From: Treponema sp. | GTDB taxonomy: Bacteria; Spirochaetota; Spirochaetia; Treponematales; Breznakiellaceae | Direction of reading: 5' to 3' | DNA: 39,797 nt | Assembly: GCA_031254615.1 (NCBI GenBank) | Contig: JAIRUC010000092.1 | Coordinates: forward strand, 1-39,797 | In this document: positions 1-7,676 of the stretch, in pieces | How positions within the stretch are numbered: position 1 is the stretch's first letter | Layout of the letters: every line of letters begins with the position of its first letter | Made by a program: the position numbers and the translations under genes | Notes under the pieces: generated by a model | What the model saw: the letters and a program-made list of their open reading frames with translations, nothing else | The model's database searches: none | Told to the model about the DNA's origin: nothing

Positions 1-830
1 TTGTGAAGATACCGTTCCGCTATTTCGCTAAAGGTTATCAGATTGAGGTCATAGTCCAGCTTGGGAAAAAACACATCACGGTTCTCCCCAAGAAGACAGG
101 ACATAAGGCACAACTCACCAGATTCCTGCGGAGTTACAAAATAACGGCGCACATCATTGGGCGCAGAAAGGGGCTGCTCTTTTTCCATGCGGCGGTTAAA
201 TCCGTAGAGCAGAGAACCGTCGGAAAAAGCGACGTTGGCAAAACGCGCGGTCGAAACCGGTAATTCCAGAGAACAGCGCATTAAAAACATTTCCATAATG
301 CGCTTTGAAGCTCCCATCATATTGACCGGATTCGCCGCTTTATCGGTAGAAACACAAAAATACTTTCTCGCGCCTTTTTCTTTTGCCTGTTGAATCGTTT
401 TATCAGTATTGAAAACATTTACATCTATCATCCGCATTAGAGTAAACGGGTCTTTCTCACTCCGCACATGCTTGAGGGCGGAAAGATTAAAAACATAATC
501 ATACCCCTGCCCGTTCAACATTAAGGAGTCAAAAATATCAGACCCGCAATCAATGGCAAAAGTGGCAAATTCGCCGTCAATATATCCAAGAGAACTGCGA
601 ATATCCCGAACAAGCTCTACCATATTGTTCTCGCTAATATCCACTACGTGTAACAACTTGGGATTACGCTTGAACAATTCACATACTACAGCAGAGCCGA
701 TAGAACCCGCGCCGCCTATCACAAGAAAGCGAGAAGAGGCAATAAGAGTTGAAAGTTCCTTTTCGTGAAGAGAAATATCAGCGTAAAATAACGGTTCGGT
801 GCGCCCTATGAGGGAAAGTATATATGACAT
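1..830 (-). CDS. UDP-N-acetylglucosamine 4,6-dehydratase, FlaA1/PglF (CapD) family, 3' end cut by window
   Basis: A soluble NAD-dependent sugar-nucleotide dehydratase, predicted to turn UDP-GlcNAc into the 4-keto-6-deoxy sugar needed by the aminotransferase next to it. The reading frame is open from the ATG at 830 to the window edge (276 codons seen). A Rossmann motif GGAGSIGSAV lies at residues 39-48. The signature STDKAANPVNMMGASKR spans residues 161-177, with the Thr-Asp-Lys group at 162-164 and MGASK replacing the YxxxK of ordinary SDR enzymes, as is usual in the PglF/FlaA1/CapD branch. There are no N-terminal membrane helices, unlike full-length PglF. The start codon directly follows the TAA stop of the upstream aminotransferase, so the two are translationally coupled. 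Exact stereochemistry of the product (D-QuiNAc series or an epimer) cannot be told from the sequence. Confidence 0.88.
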   Translation of the reverse strand, partial: MSYILSLIGRTEPLFYADISLHEKELSTLIASSRFLVIGGAGSIGSAVVCELFKRNPKLLHVVDISENNMVELVRDIRSSLGYIDGEFATFAIDCGSDIFDSLMLNGQGYDYVFNLSALKHVRSEKDPFTLMRMIDVNVFNTDKTIQQAKEKGARKYFCVSTDKAANPVNMMGASKRIMEMFLMRCSLELPVSTARFANVAFSDGSLLYGFNRRMEKEQPLSAPNDVRRYFVTPQESGELCLMSCLLGENRDVFFPKLDYDLNLITFSEIAERYLH

Positions 831-1979
831 TTAACTAACCCTCACACTGCTGGGAATATTAACAAGACGATCTGCAATATATTCAGCATTGGGCATTTGT
901 GTATGCTGACAATGCTGATACGGCGGTAATGTATGTAGCAATGTCCACGCAGGCCGGGTTTGAACTCCGTTATCGTTTGAATATTCAAGAAATTCATCAC
1001 GCTGACTGCGATCATCAAGCAGAATGGCGTTTAACCAGTAATTCGATTTCGCGTTATCCGGCTCTGTAATGAATTTGATATCAAGTTTATCAAAAAATTG
1101 TTGATACATAAGCGCCGTCTCTCGTTTGCTTTCCAGTATCCGGTCAAAATACTCAAGCTGCGCCAAACCGACTGCCGCATTTAAACTGGGCATACGAAGA
1201 TTGTACCCAACTTCATCATGATAGAATTCCCAACGGTGCGGACGCTTCGCAGTTGTTGAAAGATACCGTATTCTATTGGCAACTGCTTCATCATCGGTGA
1301 TTACCATACCGCCGCCGCCTGTTGTCACCAATTTATTACCATTAAAACTTAATATACCTGCCCTGCCGAATGTTCCGGTATGTTTTCCATTGTAAAAACT
1401 TCCCAACGACTCAGCGGAATCCTCAATGAGCAGTAGTGAGTATTTATCACATATCGTTTGAATTTTATCTATCCGCACAGGATGACCAAACGTATGCATG
1501 GGAATAACAGCTTTTATTTGTTTTCCGGTTTTTTTATTAAAACATTCTCTGTTTTTAACTTCAGCGTATTCCTCAAGAAAATCAGCAAGGCTTTCAGGGG
1601 ACATACCAAGGGTATTTTGTTCCACATCAACAAATACCGGCGCAGCTTGAGCATGAACAATCGCCGCAGATGTTGCCACAAAAGACAAGGATTGGGTAAT
1701 AACTTCATCACCCGGATTAATTCCTATTGCCAATAACAGCATATGCAGGGCAGAAGTTCCATTAACCAAAGCCACAGCATACTTTGTGCCGGTTATTTCC
1801 TTGATTTTATCTTCCATACCCGCAACAAAGCGGCCTATGTAGGAAACATATTTGGTATCAATACACTCAGCGAGATATTTCTTTTCGTTGCCAAGGAATT
1901 CGGGGCAGTGGAGGAGAACAGGGATTTGATTAGGGTAGAGAGTTTTTATATATTCAGTGATTTGTTGGTTAAGAGACAT
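831..1979 (-). CDS. PLP-dependent sugar aminotransferase, DegT/DnrJ/EryC1 family (LegC/PglE-like)
   Basis: Predicted to transaminate the 4-keto group of the UDP-6-deoxy sugar made by the neighbouring dehydratase, giving a UDP-4-amino-4,6-dideoxy-GlcNAc-type sugar. It is 382 residues, the normal family size. Visible family motifs are GTSALHM near residues 74-80, the cofactor-contact segment LLIEDSAESLG near 183-193, and SFNGNKLVTTGGGGM at 211-225, whose Lys216 is the expected Schiff-base lysine. The pattern HTFGHPV and the C-terminal layout resemble the LegC group (legionaminic/bacillosamine-type pathways) more than ArnB or RffA. It is followed with no gap by the dehydratase gene and preceded at 31 nt by the acyltransferase gene. 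Dehydratase, aminotransferase and acyltransferase together make the classic PglF-PglE-PglD set. Confidence 0.9.
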   Translation of the reverse strand: MSLNQQITEYIKTLYPNQIPVLLHCPEFLGNEKKYLAECIDTKYVSYIGRFVAGMEDKIKEITGTKYAVALVNGTSALHMLLLAIGINPGDEVITQSLSFVATSAAIVHAQAAPVFVDVEQNTLGMSPESLADFLEEYAEVKNRECFNKKTGKQIKAVIPMHTFGHPVRIDKIQTICDKYSLLLIEDSAESLGSFYNGKHTGTFGRAGILSFNGNKLVTTGGGGMVITDDEAVANRIRYLSTTAKRPHRWEFYHDEVGYNLRMPSLNAAVGLAQLEYFDRILESKRETALMYQQFFDKLDIKFITEPDNAKSNYWLNAILLDDRSQRDEFLEYSNDNGVQTRPAWTLLHTLPPYQHCQHTQMPNAEYIADRLVNIPSSVRVS

Positions 1980-2009
1980 ATTTTTATCCTATTAAAAAAA
2001 TCTTATATA

Positions 2010-2654
2010 TTAAAATACTCGTTTTGCAGGATTACCAAATACAGTACAATTAGGAGGAACATTTCTTATTACCACAGAACCAATGCCAATTTTACTATTT
2101 TCTCCGATGGTCTTATTCTGCAAAATTCTTGTGCCATTGCCGATTTCAGCACACGAACCAATAGTTACATTTCCAGAAACACTTACATTACCATACAAAG
2201 TTACAAAACTCTCAAGTTTTACATCATGGCCAATGGCACAATTATGATTAAGTAAGACAAAATCACCTAGGAAAATATTCGCAAGTAATGTAGAATGATA
2301 ACCAATAATACAACCTTTTCCAATCATAACAGTATCAGAATATTTTACATCATTTTCAATAATAGTAGGAAAAGAAATATTTTTTTTATAAGAAAACCTC
2401 TCATAAATTTGTTTCTTCGTTTGAGGGGTGCCAACTGCAATAGTAACATCAATATTGTCATTATAATTATGCAGCCAGGAATCGTCACCTAATACCGGAA
2501 AATTATTTATTATTTTATTTTGTAATTCAGGTGTATTGTCTATAAAACCCAGAATGTCATAGCAATTGTTTTTTTTATTTATATCTAATAACATAAATAA
2601 AATTTCACGGCCTAATCCTCCAGCACCTATAATTACCAGTTTTTTCTTTTCCAC
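2010..2654 (-). CDS. Left-handed beta-helix acyltransferase, NeuD/PglD family
   Basis: Predicted to N-acylate the 4-amino group of the UDP-amino sugar. The open frame extends to 2771, but that part lies inside the upstream KAS III gene. The GTG at 2654 is the better start: it has a GAGG ribosome binding site 8 nt away and gives 214 residues, the family size, opening directly into the Rossmann-like motif VIIGAGGLGRE (residues 7-17). Hexapeptide repeats of the left-handed helix fill about residues 100-200. His143, in IGHDVKLESF, lines up with the catalytic His of Campylobacter PglD (inference from memory of that sequence). The C-terminus GNPAKRVF is typical. PglD uses acetyl-CoA. The adjoining ACP and KAS III genes suggest that this one uses a longer acyl-ACP, which the sequence alone does not prove. 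Confidence 0.88.
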   Translation of the reverse strand: MEKKKLVIIGAGGLGREILFMLLDINKKNNCYDILGFIDNTPELQNKIINNFPVLGDDSWLHNYNDNIDVTIAVGTPQTKKQIYERFSYKKNISFPTIIENDVKYSDTVMIGKGCIIGYHSTLLANIFLGDFVLLNHNCAIGHDVKLESFVTLYGNVSVSGNVTIGSCAEIGNGTRILQNKTIGENSKIGIGSVVIRNVPPNCTVFGNPAKRVF

Positions 2655-2665
2655 TACATTTTCCT

Positions 2666-3667
2666 CTATAGAATTTTTAACACACACCCCGCCCACGAAA
2701 GACCAACACCAAAACCAGCAAGTAAACTTTTCATTCCTCTTTTCAAACTTCCGGTTTTTATTGCTTCGCACATCGCAATGGGGATTGTCGATGACACACT
2801 ATTACCCACTTCAGATAAATAGATATAAAATTTTTCCTGTTCAATTTTCAGTTTTTTCCTCAAAAAATCCAACATATATTTATTAGCCTGATGAAAAATG
2901 AATAAATCAATGGCATCTTTTTCAATGTTATTTTTATTAAGCGTATTATTTACCAAATCAGGAACGGCAGCCAGAGTAAAAGAAAATATTTCACTGCCGT
3001 TCATGTATATATAATCAGGTGAAATCGGATTATTGTTTTCATCAAATTCAACTGTATTGGACTTTTCAGGATTACGCGCTGCCCCAGTTTTCATTATCAG
3101 ATGTTCAGCACCGGAACCATCAGTTCCTAAACAGAATTCTCCTATTTCAGCAAAACCTTCGGTACTTATCAGCGTAGCAGAGGCTGCATCGCCAAAAATC
3201 GTCCGGTTACCCTTATCCAGCATATGTAACCTCTTGGTATAAATCTCAGCGGTAAGTAAAAGAACATTTTTCGCGATATTCCCCAATATCAACCCTTTTG
3301 CAAGGGACAAACCGTAAACAAAGCCGGAACAGCCCTGATTAAAATCTATTGCGCCTATATCCTTCGACAGTCCTAACCGATCCTGTATTATACAGGCGGA
3401 AGCCGGCAGAAAATAATCAGGGCTTTGGGTGCAAAATAAAATATAATCAATACTTCCTTTATCAATACCTTGATTAAATAGTTTTTGTGCGGCTTCAATT
3501 GCCAAATCTGTTGAGGTTTCATGTTCCGCGGCAATATGCCGTTTATTTATCCCTACTTTCTCAATTATTTTATCTACACTCCATTCGGGAAAATCCTGAA
3601 TTAATTCCTCGTTGGTCAATACTTTTTGCGGCAGATAATAATCTATAGCCTTGATATAAGCATTCAT
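2666..3667 (-). CDS. 3-oxoacyl-ACP synthase III family protein (KAS III-like), copy 2 of the operon
   Basis: A thiolase-fold condensing enzyme that joins an acyl-CoA or acyl-ACP starter with malonyl-ACP. At 333 residues it has the normal KAS III length and a complete catalytic triad: Cys113 in NQGCSGF, His259 in FHQANKYM, and Asn289 in EVGNSVSS. The C-terminal glycine loop GFGVGLSW is intact. It sits between the ketoreductase and the acyltransferase, its stop 11 nt before the acyltransferase GTG, inside a sugar operon rather than a fatty-acid operon. It therefore most likely serves synthesis of the acyl group hung on the amino sugar. It is clearly diverged from the other KAS III at 4437-5498, so this is not a recent tandem duplication. 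Which copy primes and which extends is unknown. Confidence 0.9.
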   Translation of the reverse strand: MNAYIKAIDYYLPQKVLTNEELIQDFPEWSVDKIIEKVGINKRHIAAEHETSTDLAIEAAQKLFNQGIDKGSIDYILFCTQSPDYFLPASACIIQDRLGLSKDIGAIDFNQGCSGFVYGLSLAKGLILGNIAKNVLLLTAEIYTKRLHMLDKGNRTIFGDAASATLISTEGFAEIGEFCLGTDGSGAEHLIMKTGAARNPEKSNTVEFDENNNPISPDYIYMNGSEIFSFTLAAVPDLVNNTLNKNNIEKDAIDLFIFHQANKYMLDFLRKKLKIEQEKFYIYLSEVGNSVSSTIPIAMCEAIKTGSLKRGMKSLLAGFGVGLSWAGCVLKIL

Positions 3668-3685
3668 TTTTATTCAATTTCCAAT

Positions 3686-4435
3686 CTAATAAGAAACAGA
3701 TCTTCCTCCATCAAGTAATAAATTTGAACCGGTTACCCAACTGCTTGCATCAGATAATAAATAAATTACTGCATATGCAACTTCTTCTGGTTTCCCATAT
3801 CTTTTTAAAGGATACTTCTCTTTATCTTTTTCAAAATCTTCTTTCGATAAAGTCCCACCCTCCATAATAGGAGTATCTATCATACTTGGCATAACACTGT
3901 TTACTCGTATACTTTTAGGAGCTAACTCTATACACATACCTTTGATCATTCCATTTAATGCTCCCTTTGTTGAAGAATACAATGAACCACCAATATAAGA
4001 GGATAAAATTCCAGATGTAGAAGTGATAAAAACAATTGATGAATTTTTCTTTAATTTTTTGTTTTTTAATATGGATTGAGTTAAGTACAAAGGTGAAAAG
4101 TAATTAATGCTAAACATTTGTTCGATTTCATTTTTCTTTAAAAAAGAAAAAAGAGAATGTCCTGAAATTCCTGCACAATTTACTAAACCATCAAGCATTG
4201 GCAAATTATCAACTATTTTTTTTCTTTCATCCTCATTATTCAAATCGGCCACAATAATAGTATGAGCTTCCCTTTCCATTTGCGATATGGTTTCGTTTAA
4301 ACGTTCTTTGTTACGTCCGGTCAAAACTACAGTTGCATCCATCTTTGAACATTCAATAGCTATAGCTCGTCCAATTCCCGAAGAAGCGCCTGTTACCAGT
4401 ATTGTTTTCCCTGTCAGTGAAAATGGATTGTACAT
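3686..4435 (-). CDS. SDR oxidoreductase, FabG-like 3-oxoacyl-ACP reductase
   Basis: Predicted NAD(P)H-dependent reductase that turns the 3-oxoacyl-ACP made by the neighbouring KAS III enzymes into 3-hydroxyacyl-ACP. It is 249 residues, a classical SDR. It has the TGASSGIG cofactor loop at residues 15-22, a modified NNAG motif (VNCAG, residues 85-89), and the catalytic set Ser139, Tyr153, Lys157 in YSSTK. The ATG is separated by one base from the TAA of the upstream KAS III gene, so translation is coupled. An SDR in a polysaccharide operon could also act on a sugar nucleotide. The tight packing between two KAS III genes and an ACP makes the acyl role more likely. No dehydratase (FabZ/FabA) or enoyl reductase gene accompanies it, so the chain should keep its 3-hydroxyl. 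Confidence 0.88.
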   Translation of the reverse strand: MYNPFSLTGKTILVTGASSGIGRAIAIECSKMDATVVLTGRNKERLNETISQMEREAHTIIVADLNNEDERKKIVDNLPMLDGLVNCAGISGHSLFSFLKKNEIEQMFSINYFSPLYLTQSILKNKKLKKNSSIVFITSTSGILSSYIGGSLYSSTKGALNGMIKGMCIELAPKSIRVNSVMPSMIDTPIMEGGTLSKEDFEKDKEKYPLKRYGKPEEVAYAVIYLLSDASSWVTGSNLLLDGGRSVSY

Positions 4436-4436
4436 C

Positions 4437-5498
4437 TTACATCTCTATCAATGGCGGACAAACAATATGGTCTGTCGTAAAATACATACTACCCCAAGAA
4501 AGCCCAACACCAAAACCGCAGGCAATATGCTGCAATTTATTGTTACTCATATCTTTTTGCAATTCTGTAATCATAGTGAGAGGAATAGAGGCGCTACTGG
4601 TATTTCCAAATTCCTTCAATGAGTAAGGAACTTTTTCAGGAGGCAATTTCAGTTTTTTCCGTATTTGTTCATTCATAAAAAGATTTGCCTGATGGAAGGT
4701 AAAATAATCGATCTTATCTTTATCAAGGTTGAATCTTTCAATTAACCCATTAACAGACTTAGGCGCCTCTCTTATTCCAAAGGAAAACACATTCATCCCA
4801 TCTAACATTACTTGTAGGTTATTAGAAACAATTCCTTCACCGCGCTCGACTTCATCTAATGATGATAATGAAACAAGATTCCGGTAACCTCCATCATTTA
4901 TCATTATTGCATTATATCCGCTTCCATCAGAATTCATACTAAAAAATATAGGCTCGGCATCCGGCTTATACTCTAATGCTGTCACTGTGCCTGCATCTCC
5001 AAAAAGAGGATAGGTACTTTTATCATTTGGGGACACCATCTTTGATGGAGTATCCCCAACCAACAATAAGGCTTTTGCTTTGTGGGGGGTAATATTCATC
5101 ATCAATGTGCTAATAACACTCATCCCATAAACCCAGCCGCTGCATCCCAAAGAAACATCCAGTGTATAACAATCTTTACCAAGCCCTAATCTTTGCTGAA
5201 TAATAGAAGAAGTAGCGGGCAAAATATAATCAGGTGTCTGTGTAACAAACACCACTATTGAAATATCTTCTTTGATCCAGCACAAGTTTGAAATCAAAGT
5301 TTCTGCGGCAGATACACATAAATCCGATGTACAGACATTATTATCTGATTTTCTTCTCCGTTCAATTCCGGTAGTGGCGACAAAATTTTTTAAGCCATCA
5401 TCATCAAAAAAGGAACAAGAGGCATTATCTTCTATTTGTTTTGGAACACAAGCAGAAATGCCACTTATTTTTACATTTTCTATTTTTAAAAACGCCAT
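4437..5498 (-). CDS. 3-oxoacyl-ACP synthase III family protein (KAS III-like), copy 1 of the operon
   Basis: Condensing enzyme of the thiolase fold, 353 residues, slightly longer than FabH. The triad is complete: Cys119 in SLGCSGW, His269 in FHQANLFM, Asn299 in EFGNTSSA. The C-terminal loop GFGVGLSWG is present, followed by a tail of about 20 extra residues. The start codon shares one base with the TAA stop of the ACP gene (TAATG), so the ACP and this enzyme are co-translated, in keeping with a dedicated enzyme-carrier pair. It probably performs one round of malonyl-ACP condensation for the acyl side chain of the amino sugar. The starter (acetyl-CoA or other) cannot be read from the sequence. 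Confidence 0.9.
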   Translation of the reverse strand: MAFLKIENVKISGISACVPKQIEDNASCSFFDDDGLKNFVATTGIERRRKSDNNVCTSDLCVSAAETLISNLCWIKEDISIVVFVTQTPDYILPATSSIIQQRLGLGKDCYTLDVSLGCSGWVYGMSVISTLMMNITPHKAKALLLVGDTPSKMVSPNDKSTYPLFGDAGTVTALEYKPDAEPIFFSMNSDGSGYNAIMINDGGYRNLVSLSSLDEVERGEGIVSNNLQVMLDGMNVFSFGIREAPKSVNGLIERFNLDKDKIDYFTFHQANLFMNEQIRKKLKLPPEKVPYSLKEFGNTSSASIPLTMITELQKDMSNNKLQHIACGFGVGLSWGSMYFTTDHIVCPPLIEM

Positions 5499-5731
5499 TA
5501 CGACTTGTATTCCTTCACAATATTGAACAAGTCTTCAATGGTTTCAGATTTTCTGATGTCATCACCTTTAATGGTAACACCGTATTCATCGTCTACCATT
5601 GCGATAATCGACAGAGCAATCATGGAACTCCAGTCAACCAATCCCCTAAATTCCGTATCCGCTTTGAACTCACTTGCATCAGTTTCATCAAACTGTTCCG
5701 CAAATTTTCCTACAAATTCCTGTAAATCCAT
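5498..5731 (-). CDS. Stand-alone acyl carrier protein
   Basis: A 77-residue acidic helical protein with the acyl carrier protein pattern. The phosphopantetheine site aligns to Ser36 in VDWSSM, where the usual DSL reads SSM with the Asp moved upstream (Asp33). The spacing from Ser36 to the DDEYG segment matches the spacing from Ser36 to EEEFD in E. coli AcpP. A clear ribosome binding site (AAGGAG, 6 nt before ATG) makes this the best translation signal of the operon. It heads the acyl module ACP - KAS III - SDR - KAS III - acyltransferase. The likely role is to hold the growing short 3-hydroxyacyl chain for transfer to the sugar. It needs a phosphopantetheinyl transferase encoded elsewhere. 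A D-alanyl carrier (DltC) role is unlikely because no dlt genes are present. Confidence 0.88.
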   Translation of the reverse strand: MDLQEFVGKFAEQFDETDASEFKADTEFRGLVDWSSMIALSIIAMVDDEYGVTIKGDDIRKSETIEDLFNIVKEYKS

Positions 5732-5761
5732 AATAATCTCCTTTTAATTTGTATTATATAA

Positions 5762-6457
5762 TCATTTCAAATATATTTCAAGTTCTTTAGGCGTCGGTGG
5801 TAAATTATCAAATGCCCTTATCCAGAAATCAGATGATGAATTCAACACACTAATTGCTGTAAAAAAAATTATTTTGAAATATAATACTAACCCAATATTC
5901 TGGGTATACCATTTTTCAAGTTCACCTTTATATGGAATAATCATATTTCTATAAAAATCTTCTTGATCTTTCACTTTTTGCATTATTTCTTCCTCATTCC
6001 GGAAAACAATCGATCCAATACCGGATAAGCCTGGATTAAAATTATACAACTGCTGTTTGACTTCATCAGAATATTCTTCATATCCTTCCCGTACTAATGG
6101 CCGATACCCTATAATACTCATCTGCCCGATAAAAATATTTATAAGCTGCGGCAGTTCATTAATTTTGGTTTTTCGTAAAAACTTACCTAACGGTAATATT
6201 CTTGGATCATTTTTATAGGTAAATATTCCTCCGGGTAAATTAGGAGAATCCCTTAACATCGTGGCAAACTTTAACAGATTGAATTCTTTCCCATAACGGC
6301 CAACACGTTTTTGTCTATAAAAAATATCATGTTCTCCTGTCAATTTTAATATAATCATTATAGGAAACATAAGCGGAAATAATACAATTATTGCAAAAAA
6401 CGAAAAAAGAATATCAAAAAATCGTATTAAATAAGATTGATATTTTTTGTTAAGCAT
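5762..6457 (-). CDS. PglC/WcaJ-type initiating phosphoglycosyltransferase (bacterial sugar transferase)
   Basis: Predicted monotopic membrane enzyme that moves a sugar-1-phosphate from a UDP sugar to undecaprenyl phosphate, starting assembly of the glycan repeat unit at the inner membrane face. An N-terminal hydrophobic segment (residues 13-38) precedes the conserved core, with FYRQKRVGRYGKEF, KFLRKTKINELPQL and MSIIGYRPL in order. The ATG at 6457 has a TGGA upstream and gives 231 residues; a TTG at 6466 is possible but less likely. It overlaps the LicD gene by 8 nt. Odd point: the catalytic Asp-Glu pair of this family reads Asn100-Glu101 here. Given the neighbouring genes, the likely substrate is the UDP-N-acyl amino sugar made by the 1-5731 genes. 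Confidence 0.88.
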   Translation of the reverse strand: MLNKKYQSYLIRFFDILFSFFAIIVLFPLMFPIMIILKLTGEHDIFYRQKRVGRYGKEFNLLKFATMLRDSPNLPGGIFTYKNDPRILPLGKFLRKTKINELPQLINIFIGQMSIIGYRPLVREGYEEYSDEVKQQLYNFNPGLSGIGSIVFRNEEEIMQKVKDQEDFYRNMIIPYKGELEKWYTQNIGLVLYFKIIFFTAISVLNSSSDFWIRAFDNLPPTPKELEIYLK

Positions 6458-7280
6458 AAATTCCAAAATCTATATTAAGTGTATGATGCAATCCTCTCGA
6501 ATTTACAGGCGGTGGAGTTAAATAATCACCATATTGTTCACTTAAAAATAAGTGATAATCCTCCGGAACAGGCATCAGCGTATCCTCAAATGGTATATAT
6601 ATTATTTTTGAAATTGTAGAACGCAGATGTCGTTCCTTCTTGAAGCCCCAACGTCCTCTTAACAAAACAACATGACTACTATTAAGTTTTTCATATTTTT
6701 TATAATAATTCTCCAAAATTGATTTAAGCTTTTTAGTTGAAATTGGTAAACACAAAACAAAGCCTAAATATATTATTAAACGCATTATAAAATTTTGGGG
6801 GTAAAGATGGTATCCATTACGTAGTACACATACCCGGATAAAAATATTAAAAATACCATGATACAAATAACCACGTAAAAACGAATTAGGTATATTATCA
6901 TAAGGTAATATATCTATTCGAAAACCCTCATGTTTCATATTAGCAGGTTCATATCTTGTAAAAACTTTCGTACCATTTAACTGGACACGGGCAAGACAAT
7001 AATCAAAGTATTGGGGATCTGTTGATGGGGTCTGTAAAAAAAATTCATTTGATAGTTCAGATGGCGCAATCTTGCAAAATTTGTCGTAATTGTCCCTTGT
7101 CATGCCAACATCTATATCATCATCCCAAGGGATAAAACCTTTATGCCGGATAGCTCCGATAAGGGAGCCGCCAATTAGAATGAAAGCGATGTTATGTTTA
7201 TCACAGACTCTTTTTACTTCCACAAGAATTTTTAATTCAAGGAGCTGCATTTTTCGTAAAATTTCAGGTGTTATTTCCAT
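6450..7280 (-). CDS. LicD family phosphotransferase
   Basis: Member of the LicD/fukutin-like nucleotidyltransferase-fold family, which transfers phosphocholine or other phospho-alcohols from a CDP donor to sugars. It has 276 residues. The hallmark is at residues 37-58: [12 protein letters not shown] followed by PWDDDIDVG, with Asp53, Asp54, Asp55 and Asp57 as probable metal ligands. The start overlaps the end of the cytidylyltransferase gene by 17 nt and has a GGAG site 7 nt upstream, so the two proteins are coupled. Since that partner makes CDP-glycerol rather than CDP-choline, the transferred group is probably glycerol phosphate (inference from context). A hydrophobic stretch at about residues 150-175 suggests membrane association. 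Confidence 0.87.
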   Translation of the reverse strand: MEITPEILRKMQLLELKILVEVKRVCDKHNIAFILIGGSLIGAIRHKGFIPWDDDIDVGMTRDNYDKFCKIAPSELSNEFFLQTPSTDPQYFDYCLARVQLNGTKVFTRYEPANMKHEGFRIDILPYDNIPNSFLRGYLYHGIFNIFIRVCVLRNGYHLYPQNFIMRLIIYLGFVLCLPISTKKLKSILENYYKKYEKLNSSHVVLLRGRWGFKKERHLRSTISKIIYIPFEDTLMPVPEDYHLFLSEQYGDYLTPPPVNSRGLHHTLNIDFGIYA

Positions 7281-7665
7281 TTTTTATCTCCATCTTTATT
7301 TGCGTAGTAGATATTTCAGGCGTCCTTTCAAGATAAACGACCTCACATTGTTTTTTTAAAAAGTCAAATTTTTCTCTCCAATCATCACCCATTACAAAAA
7401 TATCAACATGATATTGATGAATATCGGTTTTCTTTTGCTCCCAATTTTCTTCCGGTATAACCAGATCAACATATCTAATTGCCTCAAGCAGTTGCTTTCT
7501 TTTCTCATACGAATAATAACATTTTTTATTTTTTTCAGTAAGGTTAAATTCATCTGTTGATAAAGCTACAATCAGATAATCTCCAAGAGCTTTAGCTCTT
7601 CTTAACAGATTAATGTGACCATAATGGAGAAGATCAAATGTTCCGTAAGTGATTACCCTTTTCAT
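7264..7665 (-). CDS. tagD: Glycerol-3-phosphate cytidylyltransferase (TagD/GCT type)
   Basis: Makes CDP-glycerol from CTP and sn-glycerol 3-phosphate. The 133-residue protein matches the TagD/GCT family along its length: [10 protein letters not shown] with the HxGH nucleotide motif at residues 14-17, [24 protein letters not shown], and the C-terminal RTPEISTT signature (RTxGISTT in Bacillus TagD, here with Glu for Gly). It is followed by the overlapping licD-like gene and preceded at 11 nt by a GT2 gene. No teichoic-acid polymerase (TagB/TagF) is visible, so the CDP-glycerol is probably used to decorate a glycan rather than to build wall teichoic acid, which a spirochaete would not be expected to have. 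Confidence 0.92.
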   Translation of the reverse strand: MKRVITYGTFDLLHYGHINLLRRAKALGDYLIVALSTDEFNLTEKNKKCYYSYEKRKQLLEAIRYVDLVIPEENWEQKKTDIHQYHVDIFVMGDDWREKFDFLKKQCEVVYLERTPEISTTQIKMEIKNGNNT

Positions 7666-7676
7666 CTTATGAATAA

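Noticed and set aside
1743-2255. Plus-strand ORF of 170 codons
   Set aside because: It lies antisense across the aminotransferase and acyltransferase genes, has no ribosome binding site and reads as low-complexity, Asn/Ile/Ser-rich text from an AT-rich complement.
2655-2771. N-terminal extension of the acyltransferase frame
   Set aside because: It lies within the KAS III gene and translates to unlikely text rich in Trp, Cys, Lys and Phe; the GTG at 2654 has its own ribosome binding site.
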